Below, in pieces: positions 1 through 10,251 of a stretch of 64,000 nt of DNA. The stretch is from Anomaloglossus baeobatrachus (taxonomy: Eukaryota; Chordata; Amphibia; Anura; Aromobatidae), in assembly GCF_048569485.1 (NCBI RefSeq), contig NC_134359.1, positions 33,043,279 through 33,107,278 on the forward strand, given 5' to 3'. The number at the start of each line of letters is the position of its first letter. Position 1 is the first letter of the stretch. The notes beneath the pieces are model-generated. The model did not search any database and was not told the DNA's origin. It saw nothing but the letters and a program-made list of their open reading frames with translations. Made by a program: the position numbers and the translations under genes.

Positions 1-15
1 CTGCTCTTGGACGTC

Positions 16-430
16 CCAATTGTCTGGGTCTCCCAATGGAGCGACAAAGAAGAAGGGAATTTTGTTTACTTACCGTAAATTCCTTTTCTTCTAGCTCCTA
101 TTGGGAGACCCAGCACCCGCCCCTGTTCCCTTCGGGCTGTTTGTTCTTTTGTGTACACATGTTGTTCATGTTGAATTGTTCTTTTGGTTCATGGTTTCAG
201 TTCTCCGAACATCCTTCGGATTGAATTTACCTTAGACCAATTTATAAGTTTCCTCCTTCCTGCTTTGGCACCAAAACTGATGGGCCCGTCATGCACGGGA
301 GGGTGTATAGGCAGAGGGGAGGGGTTACACTTTTTAAAGTGTAATACTTTGTGTGGCCTCCGGAGGCAGAAGCTACACACCCAATTGTCTGGGTCTCCCA
401 ATAGGTAAGTAAACAAAATTCCCTTCTTTT
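16..430. repeat. Unclassified element with direct and inverted repeats at its ends
   Basis: The motif TTGTCTGGGTCTCCCAAT occurs near 20-39 and again near 383-401 as a direct repeat, and its reverse form closes a hairpin at 26-113 (stem from CTGGGTCTCCC to GGGAGACCCAG, loop around TTTACTTACC). After the right copy, the hairpin inner arm reappears inverted (GTAAGTAAACAAAATTCCC near 404-422). A T-run at about 451-473 follows, as expected of a retroposed copy read on the minus strand. I do not recognise a named family. Confidence 0.55.
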
Positions 431-890
431 TGAACGCCCTCCCTTTTTTTTTTTTTTTTTTTTTTGGTTTGTCAAATTTATATCTGCACCCTATGCAGTT
501 TCCAAAATCATCAATTTTAGTTCAGGCACCGTATGCTCACACTCCCAAACATGGTTTGCAACTGTTGTTTCACCAAATTTCGTATCCATCTCTTTTTAGA
601 TTTTTTTTTTCTGCTCTTCATTGTTCACATTCACAGTCTTCTGTTTATCACTTCACTATACAATCTAATTTCTGAACTATGTTCTTTTGGAAATATTTTA
701 ATGGTGAGAGATGTTTGACCAGCATATCCCATCCTACATGGGCATTTTTTTTAAAAATATATAGCATTTGTAGAATTACAGATAAGTTTTTGAAAGTTTT
801 TTTCATTTTCCATCGAGGGCTGAGGTGTGTGGTCTAGCATTGCAATTTGTACATGGATGTGTGCCCTTATTTCTGGATCTTTAAGGCCCA
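431..890. other. No gene seen; T-rich spacer
   Basis: Contains a poly-T run at about 451-473 and AT-rich sequence. No open frame with family features and no clear repeat boundary. Confidence 0.5.
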
Positions 891-894
891 GTGC

Positions 895-1078
895 CCACGC
901 TGTGTAGTTTTGACGCGTATTTTCAGAAATCTTCACCAAATACGCAAGGGAAAAATACTCAACGTGGTCACAGCACTTCTGAATTCTCATAGACTTTGCT
1001 GGCTTCCCAATGGACATGCAGATTTTGCGGCAGATTTCTGAAAATACGCGTCAAAATCTGCAGCTTGGGCGCAAGGCC
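895..1078. mobile_element. Short palindromic MITE (GGCCCAGTGC end)
   Basis: Ends GGCC...GGCC flanked by TAA (892-894) and TTA (1079-1081). The inner arms GCGTATTTTCAGAAATC and GATTTCTGAAAATACGC make a hairpin. The 3-bp TWA flank suggests PIF/Harbinger mobilisation; no transposase is present. Confidence 0.6.
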
Positions 1079-1130
1079 TTAAAATGCATGTTTGGATAAT
1101 TTATGGATACTAATATCTGATCTCTAAAGA

Positions 1131-1817
1131 CTAGGCTGTGTGCACACAGTGCCATCTTTATCGTGTTTTTGAGCACCGATTTGTCACAAAACTGCAAGGA
1201 AATCCTGATGCTAGCAAAGTCTGAGAATCCTGAATGTTGTGCACATGTTGCATATTTTCTTTTCCTTGCAGATTTGGTGCAGAAAATAATCTGCAGCATG
1301 TCACTTCTTTCATAGTTTTTGCAGCATTTTTCATGCATTGAATTAAATTGAAAATCACATGCCAAAAAATGCACGTTTTACGCTGCGATTTTACTGCCAA
1401 GAGATGCAGAAATGTATGCACACGAATACTAAACTTGCGCACATACCCTTATCAAGTTTCTCCTTTTCAACAAATGAACCTAGGAGCATTTTTGATCAAC
1501 CTACCATATTTAGGAGCATGCGCGCACCCGCAGCAAAAAATGCATGCGTTTTTTGCCGCAATTTGGTGCGTTTTTGGCTGCGTTTTGCTGCGTTTTTCCA
1601 ATGCATTGCATGGGGGGAAAACGCAGGAAAGAACTGACATGTCCATTTTTTTTTTTTTTTTTTAAGCTCAAAAACGCATCTTTAAAAAAAAAAGTTGTGT
1701 GCGGACAGCAAAAATGAAAACTCATAGACTTTGCTGGGGAAGCAAAGTCATGCAGTTTTGAGGCCAAAAACGCACCCGAAAAACGCGCAAAAACGCACTG
1801 TGTGAACTTACCCTTAA
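1131..1817. mobile_element. Cluster of MITE fragments rich in GCGTTTTT motifs
   Basis: Begins with AGGCTGTGTGCACACAGTGC and ends with GTGTGAACTTACCCTTA, both resembling the ends of other MITEs in the window. A second possible end (GCACATACCCTTA near 1439-1451) suggests two elements side by side or nested. The interior has many GCGTTTTT and TTTGCTGCG words on both strands. Exact joints are not resolved. Confidence 0.4.
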
Positions 1818-1944
1818 TATAGTATGAGAGGCTTAACAGTGAATAATATAGATTGAATAGATAGATTTCAAACTTAAATTTGAATCTAGTTGTTTGTGTG
1901 TTAGTTTGGTGATGTGATTTGGTTTTTGGGGTGCGTCAATTTAA

Positions 1945-2312
1945 GGCCCTGTGCGCACACTGCGTTTTTATCCGCGTTTTTGCTGCAGAAATTTCTTGAG
2001 AAAATGGTTCTATCCTTTCTGCAGACATTCCCCAGCAAAACCTATGGGGAAAAAAAATAGCTGTACGCATACTGCGTTTTTTTTCTCAAGAAAATTCTTT
2101 CTGCAGAATTTCTTGAGAAAAAGAATGAGCATGTCACTACTTTTCTGCAGGTACCTGCGTTTTTTGCCATAAATAATGGTAAAATAACACAGAAACCAAC
2201 CTGCGGAAAAAAACGTATGCGTTATTTGTACGGTTTTTGAACGCAGGTGCGCTAATCTTTCACTCTCAAGAAATTTCTTGAGAAAAATCCTTTTTGTAGT
2301 GCGTACAGGGCC
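1945..2312. mobile_element. MITE with GGCCCTGTGCGCAC termini
   Basis: Inverted ends GGCCCTGTGCGCAC (left) and GGCCCTGTACGCAC (right, reversed), flanked by TAA at 1942-1944 and 2313-2315. Interior repeats of TTTCTTGAGAAAA fold on themselves. A 368-bp non-autonomous DNA transposon, PIF/Harbinger-like by its TWA duplication. Confidence 0.7.
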
Positions 2313-2448
2313 TAAGGATTGAAGAGAATGAAGATTGCAGGCTTGAGAAAGGGGGAAGACGCACGAAATGTCGCCCCAGGTATAATTCTCTTGATTATCC
2401 CTGATTGTCAAGTCAACATCTCTGCAACTATGGAGTGCTCATGAATAA

Positions 2449-3345
2449 GGGTACTTTCACACTTGCGCTAATTACCTTCAGTCGCAATCTGCCCTTTGGG
2501 CAGATTGGGATTCCGCTGTTTCCCATAGACTTGTATGGATGACGGATTGTGCCAAAAGTACCTGCGTTGCTTCCACTGACCGACGCTGCGTTGCTTCCGC
2601 TGGGCAGAAGCAACGCAGCATGTAACTTTTTTTGAGCAGGGGAATCCTTTATTTTTTCACTGCGCATGCGCATCTTTTTTTTTTTTTTTTTTAAATCACA
2701 GAAACTTTAATTTGTCTCTCAGTGGCCGAGCGATCAGCTTTTGAGAGCGCTCAGCTGAGCGCCCGGCAGCCGGCTTTTGAGAGCGCTCAGCTGAGACGCC
2801 CGGCAGCCGGCTTTTGAGAGCGCTCAGCTGAGACGCCCGGCAGCCGGCTTTTGAGAGCGCTCAGCTGAGACGCCCGGCAGCTGTCTTTTGAGAGCGCTCA
2901 GCTGAGCGCCCGGCAGCCGTCTTTTGAGAGCGCTCAGCTGAGCGCCCGGGAGCCGTCTTTTGAGAGCGCTCAGCTGAGCGCCGAGAGCCGGCTTTTGAGA
3001 GCGCTCAGCTGAGCGCCGAGAGCCGGCTTTTGAGAGCGCTCAGCTGAGCGCCCGGGAGCCGGCTTTTGAGAGCGCTCAGCTGAGCGCCCGGGAGCCGGCT
3101 TTTGAGAGCGCTCAGCTGAGCGCCCGGGAGCCGGCTTTTGAGAGCGCTCAGCTGAGCGCCCGGGAGCCGGCTTTTGAGAGCGCTCAGCTGAGCGCCCGGG
3201 AGCCGGCTTTTGAGAGCGCTCAGCTGAGCGCCCGGCAGCCGGGTGATCAGCTGATCGTTCACAATAGTCTGCCGCCGGTAAAACTGTAAAGAGGAAAAAA
3301 AAAATCTTCCTGTTGTTTTGTATGATCAGTTGTGCCACATGGATA
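2449..3345. mobile_element. MITE of the GGGTACTTTCACAC family, right end lost, with internal minisatellite
   Basis: Left end GGGTACTTTCACACTTGCG follows TAA at 2446-2448. Sequence before and after the minisatellite matches the complete relative at 49931-50809, including the stretch GATCGTTCACAATAGTCTGC at about 3251-3270. Homology stops near 3345, so the right terminal repeat is absent. Confidence 0.65.
2712..3243. repeat. Minisatellite, about 36-bp unit, some 14-15 copies
   Basis: The unit is built on the palindromic core GAGCGCTCAGCTGAGCGC plus CCCGGGAGCCGGCTTTTGA. Most units are 36 bp; some are 37 or 34 bp. Because 36 is a multiple of three, the array gives artificial open frames on the minus strand (for example 2970-3338) of repetitive peptide; these are not genes. 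Confidence 0.9.
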
Positions 3346-3532
3346 ATCTGTACTGGGAATGCACTGTTGACTTTTATCCAGCAGTGGTGTACTCTCTGAA
3401 TTATATTCTTGTGGTTCTATGGAAGATTATTTGTAGCACTAAGGTGCACAGTAAATATTTACATTGAAAATATTCATCATGGACTCTTATCTGGACGTAT
3501 TGCAAAGTGACAACTTTGGAGAGTCGGCATAA

Positions 3533-3929
3533 GGCTGTGTGCACGTTGCCGAATTTCATGCATTTATGCTGCATATTGCAGCGCAGCGTAAATGCATGCA
3601 TCCTGTGTCCCCAGCACAATCTATGAAGATTGTGCAAAATCCATGCACACATTGCGTTTGAGAGCGCAGCGATTTGGATGCCAAAATTTTATTCCAAATC
3701 ACTGAGTTCTAAAAAGAAACATGTCAATTATTCCGTGCGCTTTGGATGTAGCTCCCGCTCTGTCTATGGGAGAGGCTGCATCCAAAGCGCATGAAATCGG
3801 CTTTTTTTCCTGCAGATACACTGCATCCATTATGGATCCAGTGTTTCTGCAGCGATTTGAAGTGCACATGAGTTGTGAAATCCCTGCAGAAATTTCTGCA
3901 GTGACACGACGCAACGTTTGCACGTAGCC
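3533..3929. mobile_element. MITE A (GGCTGTGTGCACGTTGC end)
   Basis: Left end GGCTGTGTGCACGTTGC; right end reads, reversed, GGCTACGTGCAAACGTTGC. Flanked by TAA at 3530-3532 and 3930-3932. A 397-bp PIF/Harbinger-like MITE. Its reversed sequence matches 53804-54016, including CCCATAGACAGAGCGGG. Confidence 0.75.
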
Positions 3930-3932
3930 TAA

Positions 3933-4472
3933 AGCGGGCTTTACACGCAATGACATCGCTAACGAGATGTCGTTGGGGTCACGGAATTCGTGACGCACAT
4001 CCGGCCTAGTTAGCGAAGACGTTGCATGTGAAACGCAGGAACGACCGTTAACAATCAAAATTACTTACCTAATTGTTGATCGTTGACGCGTCGTTCCTTT
4101 CCCGATTATCGTTGCTGTTGCAGGACGCAGGTTGTTCATCGTTCCTGCGGAAGCACACATCGCTGTGTGTGACACCGCTGGAACGAGGAACATCACCGAA
4201 CCTGCGGCCGCCGGCCATGAGGAAGGAAGGAGGTGGGCGGGATGTTACGGCCGCTCATCTCTGCCCCTCCGCTTCTATTGACCGGCCGCTTAGTGACGCC
4301 GCGCGAACCGCCCCCTTAGAAATGAGGCAGTTTGCCGGCCACAGCGACGTCGCTAGGAAGGTAAGTAGTGTGACAGGTGTAAGCGATGTTGTGCGCCACG
4401 GGCAGCAATTTGCCTGTGACGCACAACCGACGGGGGTAGGTGCTAGCGATGTCGCTGTGTGTAAAGCGGGCT
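3933..4472. mobile_element. MITE B (AGCGGGCTTTACAC end)
   Basis: Ends AGCGGGCTTTACAC (left) and AGCCCGCTTTACAC (right, reversed), flanked by TAA (3930-3932) and TTA (4473-4475). The interior shares blocks such as GGAAGGAAGGAGGTGGGCGG with 6982-7513 and, reversed, 53218-53800. The left flank TAA is the same triplet that flanks MITE A. Open frames inside are not genes. Confidence 0.7.
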
Positions 4473-4475
4473 TTA

Positions 4476-5193
4476 GACTGTTCTTCATGATTATTTATAA
4501 ACGTCAAGAATGTGTATTGGAATTTTTGAAATCAAGAATACATGAAAATGATACATAAGGATTAAAGTGTTATGTTTTTCTTTATATCATCCGGTTTGTC
4601 TGGATGTCATTTTAAATACCCAGCACCTTATGGTCGTCTTCCATGCATGCAGCAACACCCAGCACCTAACCAAAATATTGTGTTGATTGTTGTTTAACCT
4701 CAGCCATGATGATGATGACGGACGCACTTCTGTGCTCCGTAGTGACCGCCGCTGACCCTCGCCGACCTTCCTTTTACCGCTGTCTCAGTCAACAAACCAG
4801 TAATGACAAGTGACTAATAAGTAACGTGTTTATTAATGTGCCTACAGGCCTCGCATTGTTTGCACACCGCAAGATTATCGTACACACAAAAAAAAATCTT
4901 GTGCTAAAATTCTATTGCAAATTTTACAAAAATAATGTATCAAATATGCCAAATTTATTAAAATAAAAAAGTGTAGTAAAGGGCCTGGAAGAACTTTCTT
5001 CTGAGCTGTGTTAAATCCAATATGTTGGTCATTATAGGCCCAACAACTAGGCACAAGGGCCAGTAAGGCTTTTGGAAACGTTATGCAGTCTTGTTTCTCC
5101 CACTTCCATGTTGCTGGAGCAAATTAAGCAGTAGCCCAGGGCTCCATAATGACTGGACCTCCAGGAACAAAATGCATTTACCATTGCCCTCTC
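4476..5193. other. No gene seen
   Basis: AT-rich sequence without a recognisable terminal repeat, conserved coding frame or RNA gene. Confidence 0.4.
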
Positions 5194-5194
5194 T

Positions 5195-5316
5195 GGGCGG
5201 CACGGTGGCTCAGTGGTTAGCACTGCAGTCTTGCTGTGCTGGGGTCCTGGGTTCTTCATGGCGTTTGTATGTTCTACCCGTGTTTGCGCGAGTTCTCCAT
5301 TTTCCTGCCAAAGTAA
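5195..5316 (+). mobile_element. tRNA-derived SINE, decayed copy
   Basis: Head GGGCGGCACGGTGGCTCAG with a good pol III A box (TGGCTCAGTGG, 5206-5216). The B box is lost after GGTTC. The body GTATGTTC...CCGTGTTTGCG matches the better copy at 6310-6590. It resembles the widespread vertebrate V-SINE type; the subfamily name is uncertain. Confidence 0.7.
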
Positions 5317-5776
5317 GCAGACTCTGAGACAGATCAACCAAGTCTCTGGGTATCGCTGCCGCTGAGGGGAGCCCGTCCGGGATCCGTCCCCTCTAGTGTT
5401 GCTAGATGGTCTGGACCTTCCTCCGTGCACCGTATTTAGAAAGGTTCTTAGTGACCCCTTGGCCTGAAGCTGTTAGGGTCCCGCTCCCTGAGGTTAAGCA
5501 GTGGAGCTGTGCTCTCGATGGCTGACACTTGGGATTTCAGTGGGCCGCATAAGCTGGAAAGCCCTATCCCCCTCGTTGTGTTGATGTTTTCGATCTCTGA
5601 GCTCGTGGGGACAGTTCCTGAAGATACTATCCTCCCAGGTTCATCAGGTTGTGTGAAGCTACTCCCTGATCTAGGGTCCAGTACCCAGTCGTGCTTTCGG
5701 TCCCGGACCGGTTATTAGACTCGAGCTGCTGACCGTCCTCCAAGACTAGGTCTAGGCACCCAGCCTCAATATCAAG

Positions 5777-5995
5777 TGGAAAAGAGAGGGAGGTTGGGAC
5801 TCAGCCTGGCTTATGATTAAGGACTGTTTGGTTTTTTTTTTTATCGGTTTTCGTCCAAAACGCATCAAGCCCCATGACGTTTTTCATGGAACCTTTTGTA
5901 ATATGAATTTTTAAAATGACCAAATAAAGTTTCTGATTTTATTTTTGGAATCGGTGCTGAGTCCCAACCCCCCTCTGTTTTTTTTCCATTTGATC
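5777..5995. repeat. Inverted repeat flanking an AATAAA-type tail
   Basis: TCAAGTGGAAAAGAGAGGGA at 5777 and following reappears inverted near 5960-5995 (GTCCCAACCCCCCTCTG...CCATTTGA). Between them are a CAAAACGCATC motif and CCAAATAAAG followed by T-rich sequence, like a polyadenylated 3' tail. Family unknown. The 460 bases before it (5317-5776) hold nothing I can name. Confidence 0.45.
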
Positions 5996-6049
5996 CTGTA
6001 CTACGGACCTGCCTGTCCGGTGGACTGGGTGGGCGGCCCTATTTCAGCT

Positions 6050-6226
6050 TAGCAACCCACTGGTGTGCCTGACAGGGTGTGGTGTGAGGTATGGCTAGGA
6101 TTTGGATGCTGATGGAAGCAACACCCGAGGTTAGGATCCCAGAACCATAGGGGGTTGAGTCCTGCACAGGAGAGAAAAGGGAGTGCAGTACCCTGTGACG
6201 CCCTGAATAGGCCAGGGGCGTCACAA
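6050..6226 (-). repeat. Fragment of the TGTGGCGCCC LTR-like family
   Basis: Read on the minus strand from 6226 it starts TGTGACGCCCCTGG and continues into AGGGTACTGCAC, as the element at 26262-27363 does. The first about 32 bases fold as a hairpin, as in other copies. Only one end is recognisable; this is an old fragment. Confidence 0.5.
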
Positions 6227-6309
6227 CAGCATCTTAAAGGAGTCTGTATGTTCTCCCCGTGTTTGCGTGGGTTTTCCACTTTCCTGCCACACTTCCAAAG
6301 ACATGTGGA
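6227..6309 (+). mobile_element. tRNA-derived SINE, body fragment
   Basis: Holds only the middle of the SINE (TGTATGTTCTCCCCGTG and following). It is joined directly to the head of the next copy. Confidence 0.6.
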
Positions 6310-6590
6310 CCGGTGGCTCAGTGGTTAGCACTGCAGTCTTGTGGTGGCTCAGTGGTTAGCACTGCAGTCTTGCTGCGCTGGGGTCCTGGGTTCAAATCCC
6401 ACCAAGGACAACATCTTCAAAGAGTTTGTATGTTTTCCCCGTGTTTGCGTGAGTTCTCCAGTTTCCTGCCAAAGACATATGGATAGGGACCTTAGATTGT
6501 GAGCCCCAATGGGGACAATGTTTCTGATGTATGTAAAGTGCTGTGGAATTAGTGGTGCTATATAAGTGAATTAAATATTATATATTACCT
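6310..6590 (+). mobile_element. tRNA-derived SINE, nearly complete, with duplicated head
   Basis: A box TGGCTCAGTGG at 6345-6355 and B box GGTTCAAATCC at 6389-6399 form a tRNA-like pol III promoter. The first about 31 bases are present twice in tandem (about 6310-6341 and 6342-6372). The body has CCCCGTGTTTGCGTGAG, and the tail runs from GATTGTGAGCCCCAATGGGG through AAGTGCTGTGGAATTA to GCTATATAAGTGAATTAAAT. The same tail occurs alone at 13815-13890. Confidence 0.8.
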
Positions 6591-6981
6591 ACTCTAGGCA
6601 ACCAGGGAATTTTTATGGTAGGGTCACTCACAAAAAAGTGACCTGTTCCCTCCTTGAGACCTGTTCCTTGTGGAATCTGCACTAAATTTGATTCAGAAGG
6701 CTATAAACACTGTGGGAACAAGAAAAAAATCCTTCAAAAACCTCTTCAAGGGTATGTTCAGATGGAGTGTTTGAAGTAGATAAATTTAAAATTCTAGATG
6801 AAAAAGAAAAATTAGCCCTACACCTTTTTCCAAAGTGGTTTAGGGGCCTGATTCACCATTGCTTTTCCGCCTGTTTTTGTCTAGTTTTTTTTGCCTGTTT
6901 GTCAGAAGCTGTGACATTTTTGTACTAAAATGTCACCAAAAAGGTAAAAGCCAAAGAGAGCCTATTTTTGATTTAGCGTAA

Positions 6982-7513
6982 GGGGTACTTTGCACGTTGC
7001 GACATCGCTACTGCGATATCGTCGGGGTCAAATAAAAAGTGACGCACATCCGGCGCCGTTAACGACGTCGCAACGTGTAAAGCCTAGATGCGCCGATAAA
7101 CTATCGCAAGAGCGTAAAAAATCGGTGATCTGTGTAGCGTCGGACATTTTCATAATGTCGCACCAATAGGAGATACGATGTTGTTCCTCGTTCCTGCGGC
7201 AGCACACATCGCGGAGCGAGGAACATCTCCTACCTGCATCCACCGGCTGTGTGGAAGGAAGGAGGTGGGCGGGATGTTTACGTCCCGCTCATCTCCGCCC
7301 CTCCACTTCTATTGGCTGTGTGACGCCGCATGACCCGCCCCCTTAGGAAGAAGGCGGGTCGCCGGCCAGAGCGACGTCGCAGGGCAGGTAAGTGCGTGTG
7401 AAGCTGCCGTAGCGATAATGTTCGCTATGGCAGCTATCACACAATATCGCATGTATGACGGGGGCGGGGACTATCGCGCATGGACGGCATCGCTAGCATT
7501 GGCAAAGTACCCC
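6982..7513. mobile_element. MITE of the B group with perfect TAA duplication
   Basis: Inverted ends GGGGTACTTTGC and GCAAAGTACCCC, flanked by TAA at 6979-6981 and 7514-7516. A 532-bp element, a textbook PIF/Harbinger-type MITE by end sequence and TSD. Interior blocks (GGAAGGAAGGAGGTGGGCGG, GCCGGCCAGAGCGACGTCGC) are shared with 3933-4472 and 53218-53800. Confidence 0.85.
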
Positions 7514-7516
7514 TAA

Positions 7517-10248
7517 GATTTATGAACCAAATGCGCCATTTTGAAGAATTAGGAGCAAAAAAAAGTAAATGACTAACACAAAATAGCAAAAAAGTAAAAG
7601 GGACTTAAGAAAAACTGACGTGAATTTCTATTTATTTTTGCTACCTCGGATACCCCCGTACCCGCTGACCTTGTCGGGTCCTTTCAGCGCTCCGCCATAT
7701 TAGATGGACAGATAATGGTCTAATTGGTTACTTGTGTCAGACTTTGCTAATTATGGTGTTTATGGCGGAGCATTTTCCCGCTTACTGTACTCGCGGAGCC
7801 CATTAGGTGACGGGAGGATTTACCATCGCAGACACACACAATCCAGACGCCTGATGTCAAAAGCTAGTGTGAGATTAGGCAGCCATTGCAATGAGCGCAC
7901 ATTCACTGTCACACTTGTGATTACGCTCATTGTGGACGCATTATGTATGCTCATTTCTGCCCTGGTGTCGGGAGTGACTGGAATAAGAAGAAGCCGCTTT
8001 TTTTGTGGATTTTTCTATGCACTTTCTCGGCCTGTAATTAGCCTTTCTGTAGAAAAGAAAACTGTAACTGTTTAAACCGAGGCTCCTATATTCAGTTTTC
8101 CCATGCGTTTATGGAGGTCTCCGAGGTTCATAGGGATAATGTTGACATTATCATAGCGGAGAAATGAGGCCGGCGCCGCTACGTGATATAACTTAATGCA
8201 CACGCCCGGAAATTTAGGTCACTTTTGTTTGTTCGGTCAGGGCCAACATTAGTATGCTGGGTGTTTAAATATATTTTTTATGGTGTTTTTGTAAAAAAAT
8301 TTGAAATGGGTACAACCAACCCCATGAGAAGTTTTCATTATGCAGATCCCACCAAATAAGGCTTTTATTAGTCCGAAGCTCTTGGAAACAAGCCGGAGAG
8401 GCTCTCATCATGGTGTCCTCGTGTGACTGGCCCACCTGCGGGTGCCTTACCCGTGATGATGTGCACCGGACCCCAGTATAATGTGCATCAGCCCCTATAA
8501 CTGTGTGCACCTACCCTAGTGACGCCGTAGTGCCTGCTATTGTTTTTTTCTTTTGCCAATTTGTCGGACAATGGTGCCCTAATCCTGAAGATATCAATTT
8601 TGGACCTGGATTCAGCAGCTTCACTTTTGCTTTGTGTGTGATGCTGGAGAACGTTTCCAATATCGGCTCCTGGGGTGTAACTACAATGGCTGCAAACGCA
8701 CCCGGGCCCTGGAGCTTAGGGGGCCAAAAAGTAACTTTGGCCTATATGAAAATATTGATGCTATTAAAGGGCACTTGTCAAGTCCTCTATCGTCTCCAAC
8801 CCAGCAGCATTGATACCTATATGCCCAAATTCCCGCCCTACCAGCCCTGTATAATGCTATTCACTAATATGAATGTTTAAAAAAAGACTTGTAAACCTCG
8901 CTGTCCTCTCTTATTAGGCAGGTGACTAGTCACAGGGGCATGGTTTCCCAACTAGTTTCTCCATATTATTGTAAGAGGGTGTGCAGTGCCCAACCGCCCC
9001 TTGAAGAATGTTATGGTCAAGAATAGATGTAATGTATTTGTGTGCATTTTCCTGTGTAAATTGGCCGGTTGCCAGTAGGTGTCACCGGGTCCCTCAGTAT
9101 AATGGGATGTCGAAGGAGTGACAGGATGGCATGGGTTAATAAGGGAATGCCAGTCCCCAGCAGAGCAGAATATAGGGAAATGTGCTTCCTGGTTAAGGCA
9201 GATAGGGAAGGAGTGACAACAGTGAGAGGACCAACAGGGTCAGATGTAGCGGAGTGGAGTAGTGCGGTGTGGAGGGTCCAGGCAGAGAAAGGAGACGAGA
9301 GAGTCAAGTGGACTGAAGCAAAGTGATAACCCCTCAGTTAGAGAAGGTAAATTCAGAGGGAAAAGAAGTGCACCCCTTTCCTAGGCCTGCGGCCGTTAGT
9401 AGTGCGGACAGATGACGGGGCCAGTGTTGACTGGCGGAGTCACTGGCATGGCGGGAGCAAGGACTTTAGGAGTCCTCACTTGTACGAAGCTGCTAGCCAT
9501 AGCGAAAGAGCCAGGTTTTGTGAAGAAAGCAATGCCTGTGAAAGACCTTGGTGACAAACTGGCTTTATGAACTAAAAGCTGTGTTTTAAGAGAATTTACA
9601 GTAAAGTTGTTACGGTTTTGACCGGTGGTGGATCCGTTACTGATAGTGTGACGTGTGATGCCGGTGAGAGTGAACGGGATCCAGAGAAGCCGGATGAAAC
9701 CCCAGATGAGCAGCTTCAAGCAGGTACCACCCCTACACCCAATCCATACACCACTCTGCCCCCCGTGTCTGTAGTGTGCCGGGGTGGGTTGCAACCCTTG
9801 CCCACGACTGCCCCCTCCATAGTTTAACATGATGCCCACAAGCCGGTGTCACTGCTAGCTCATGGAAATCCTGCACATGCAAGTGGCTTATTTTGGGTGC
9901 ATCAGCCCTGATTAGCATAAGGCCAGCGAGGTTTATAAGTAGTTTTTTTAAATATTCATATTCGTGAATAGTGTTAAGGAATTTTGACATGTTTGAATGA
10001 TGCTGAGTTGGAGGGCATAGGGGACCTGACTCGTTCCCTTTAAACACTTGAATAATTGGGTAGAGCCCCGTTGGAGGTTTTGGATTGGGACGCATGAGCT
10101 TCAAGTTACTCCACTGATCGGCTCATAATCGGTGCTCTATGTAAAGGGGGCTGGTTGTTTCAATAGCTAATAACTCTGCCCCATCCTCTGTCTATACATT
10201 GACCGCAATTAAGAAGGGGGATGGCTTAGACCAGTCAGGTAGTCCCCT
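7517..10248. other. 2.7 kb without a supported gene
   Basis: 7620-8500 reads as mixed-composition, single-copy-like DNA. 9010-9830 has features that could belong to an old LTR-type repeat (GC-rich, GGTGTCACCGGGTCCC near 9077), but I found no paired ends or target duplication. The open frames of up to 147 codons here resemble no family I know. Confidence 0.4.
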
Positions 10249-10251
10249 TTA

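Noticed and set aside
2970-3338. 122-codon minus-strand frame of a 12-residue repeat
   Set aside because: Translation of the 36-bp minisatellite; no family similarity.
9396-9839. 147-codon minus-strand frame
   Set aside because: No family resemblance; the surrounding sequence looks like an old repeat of unclear type.
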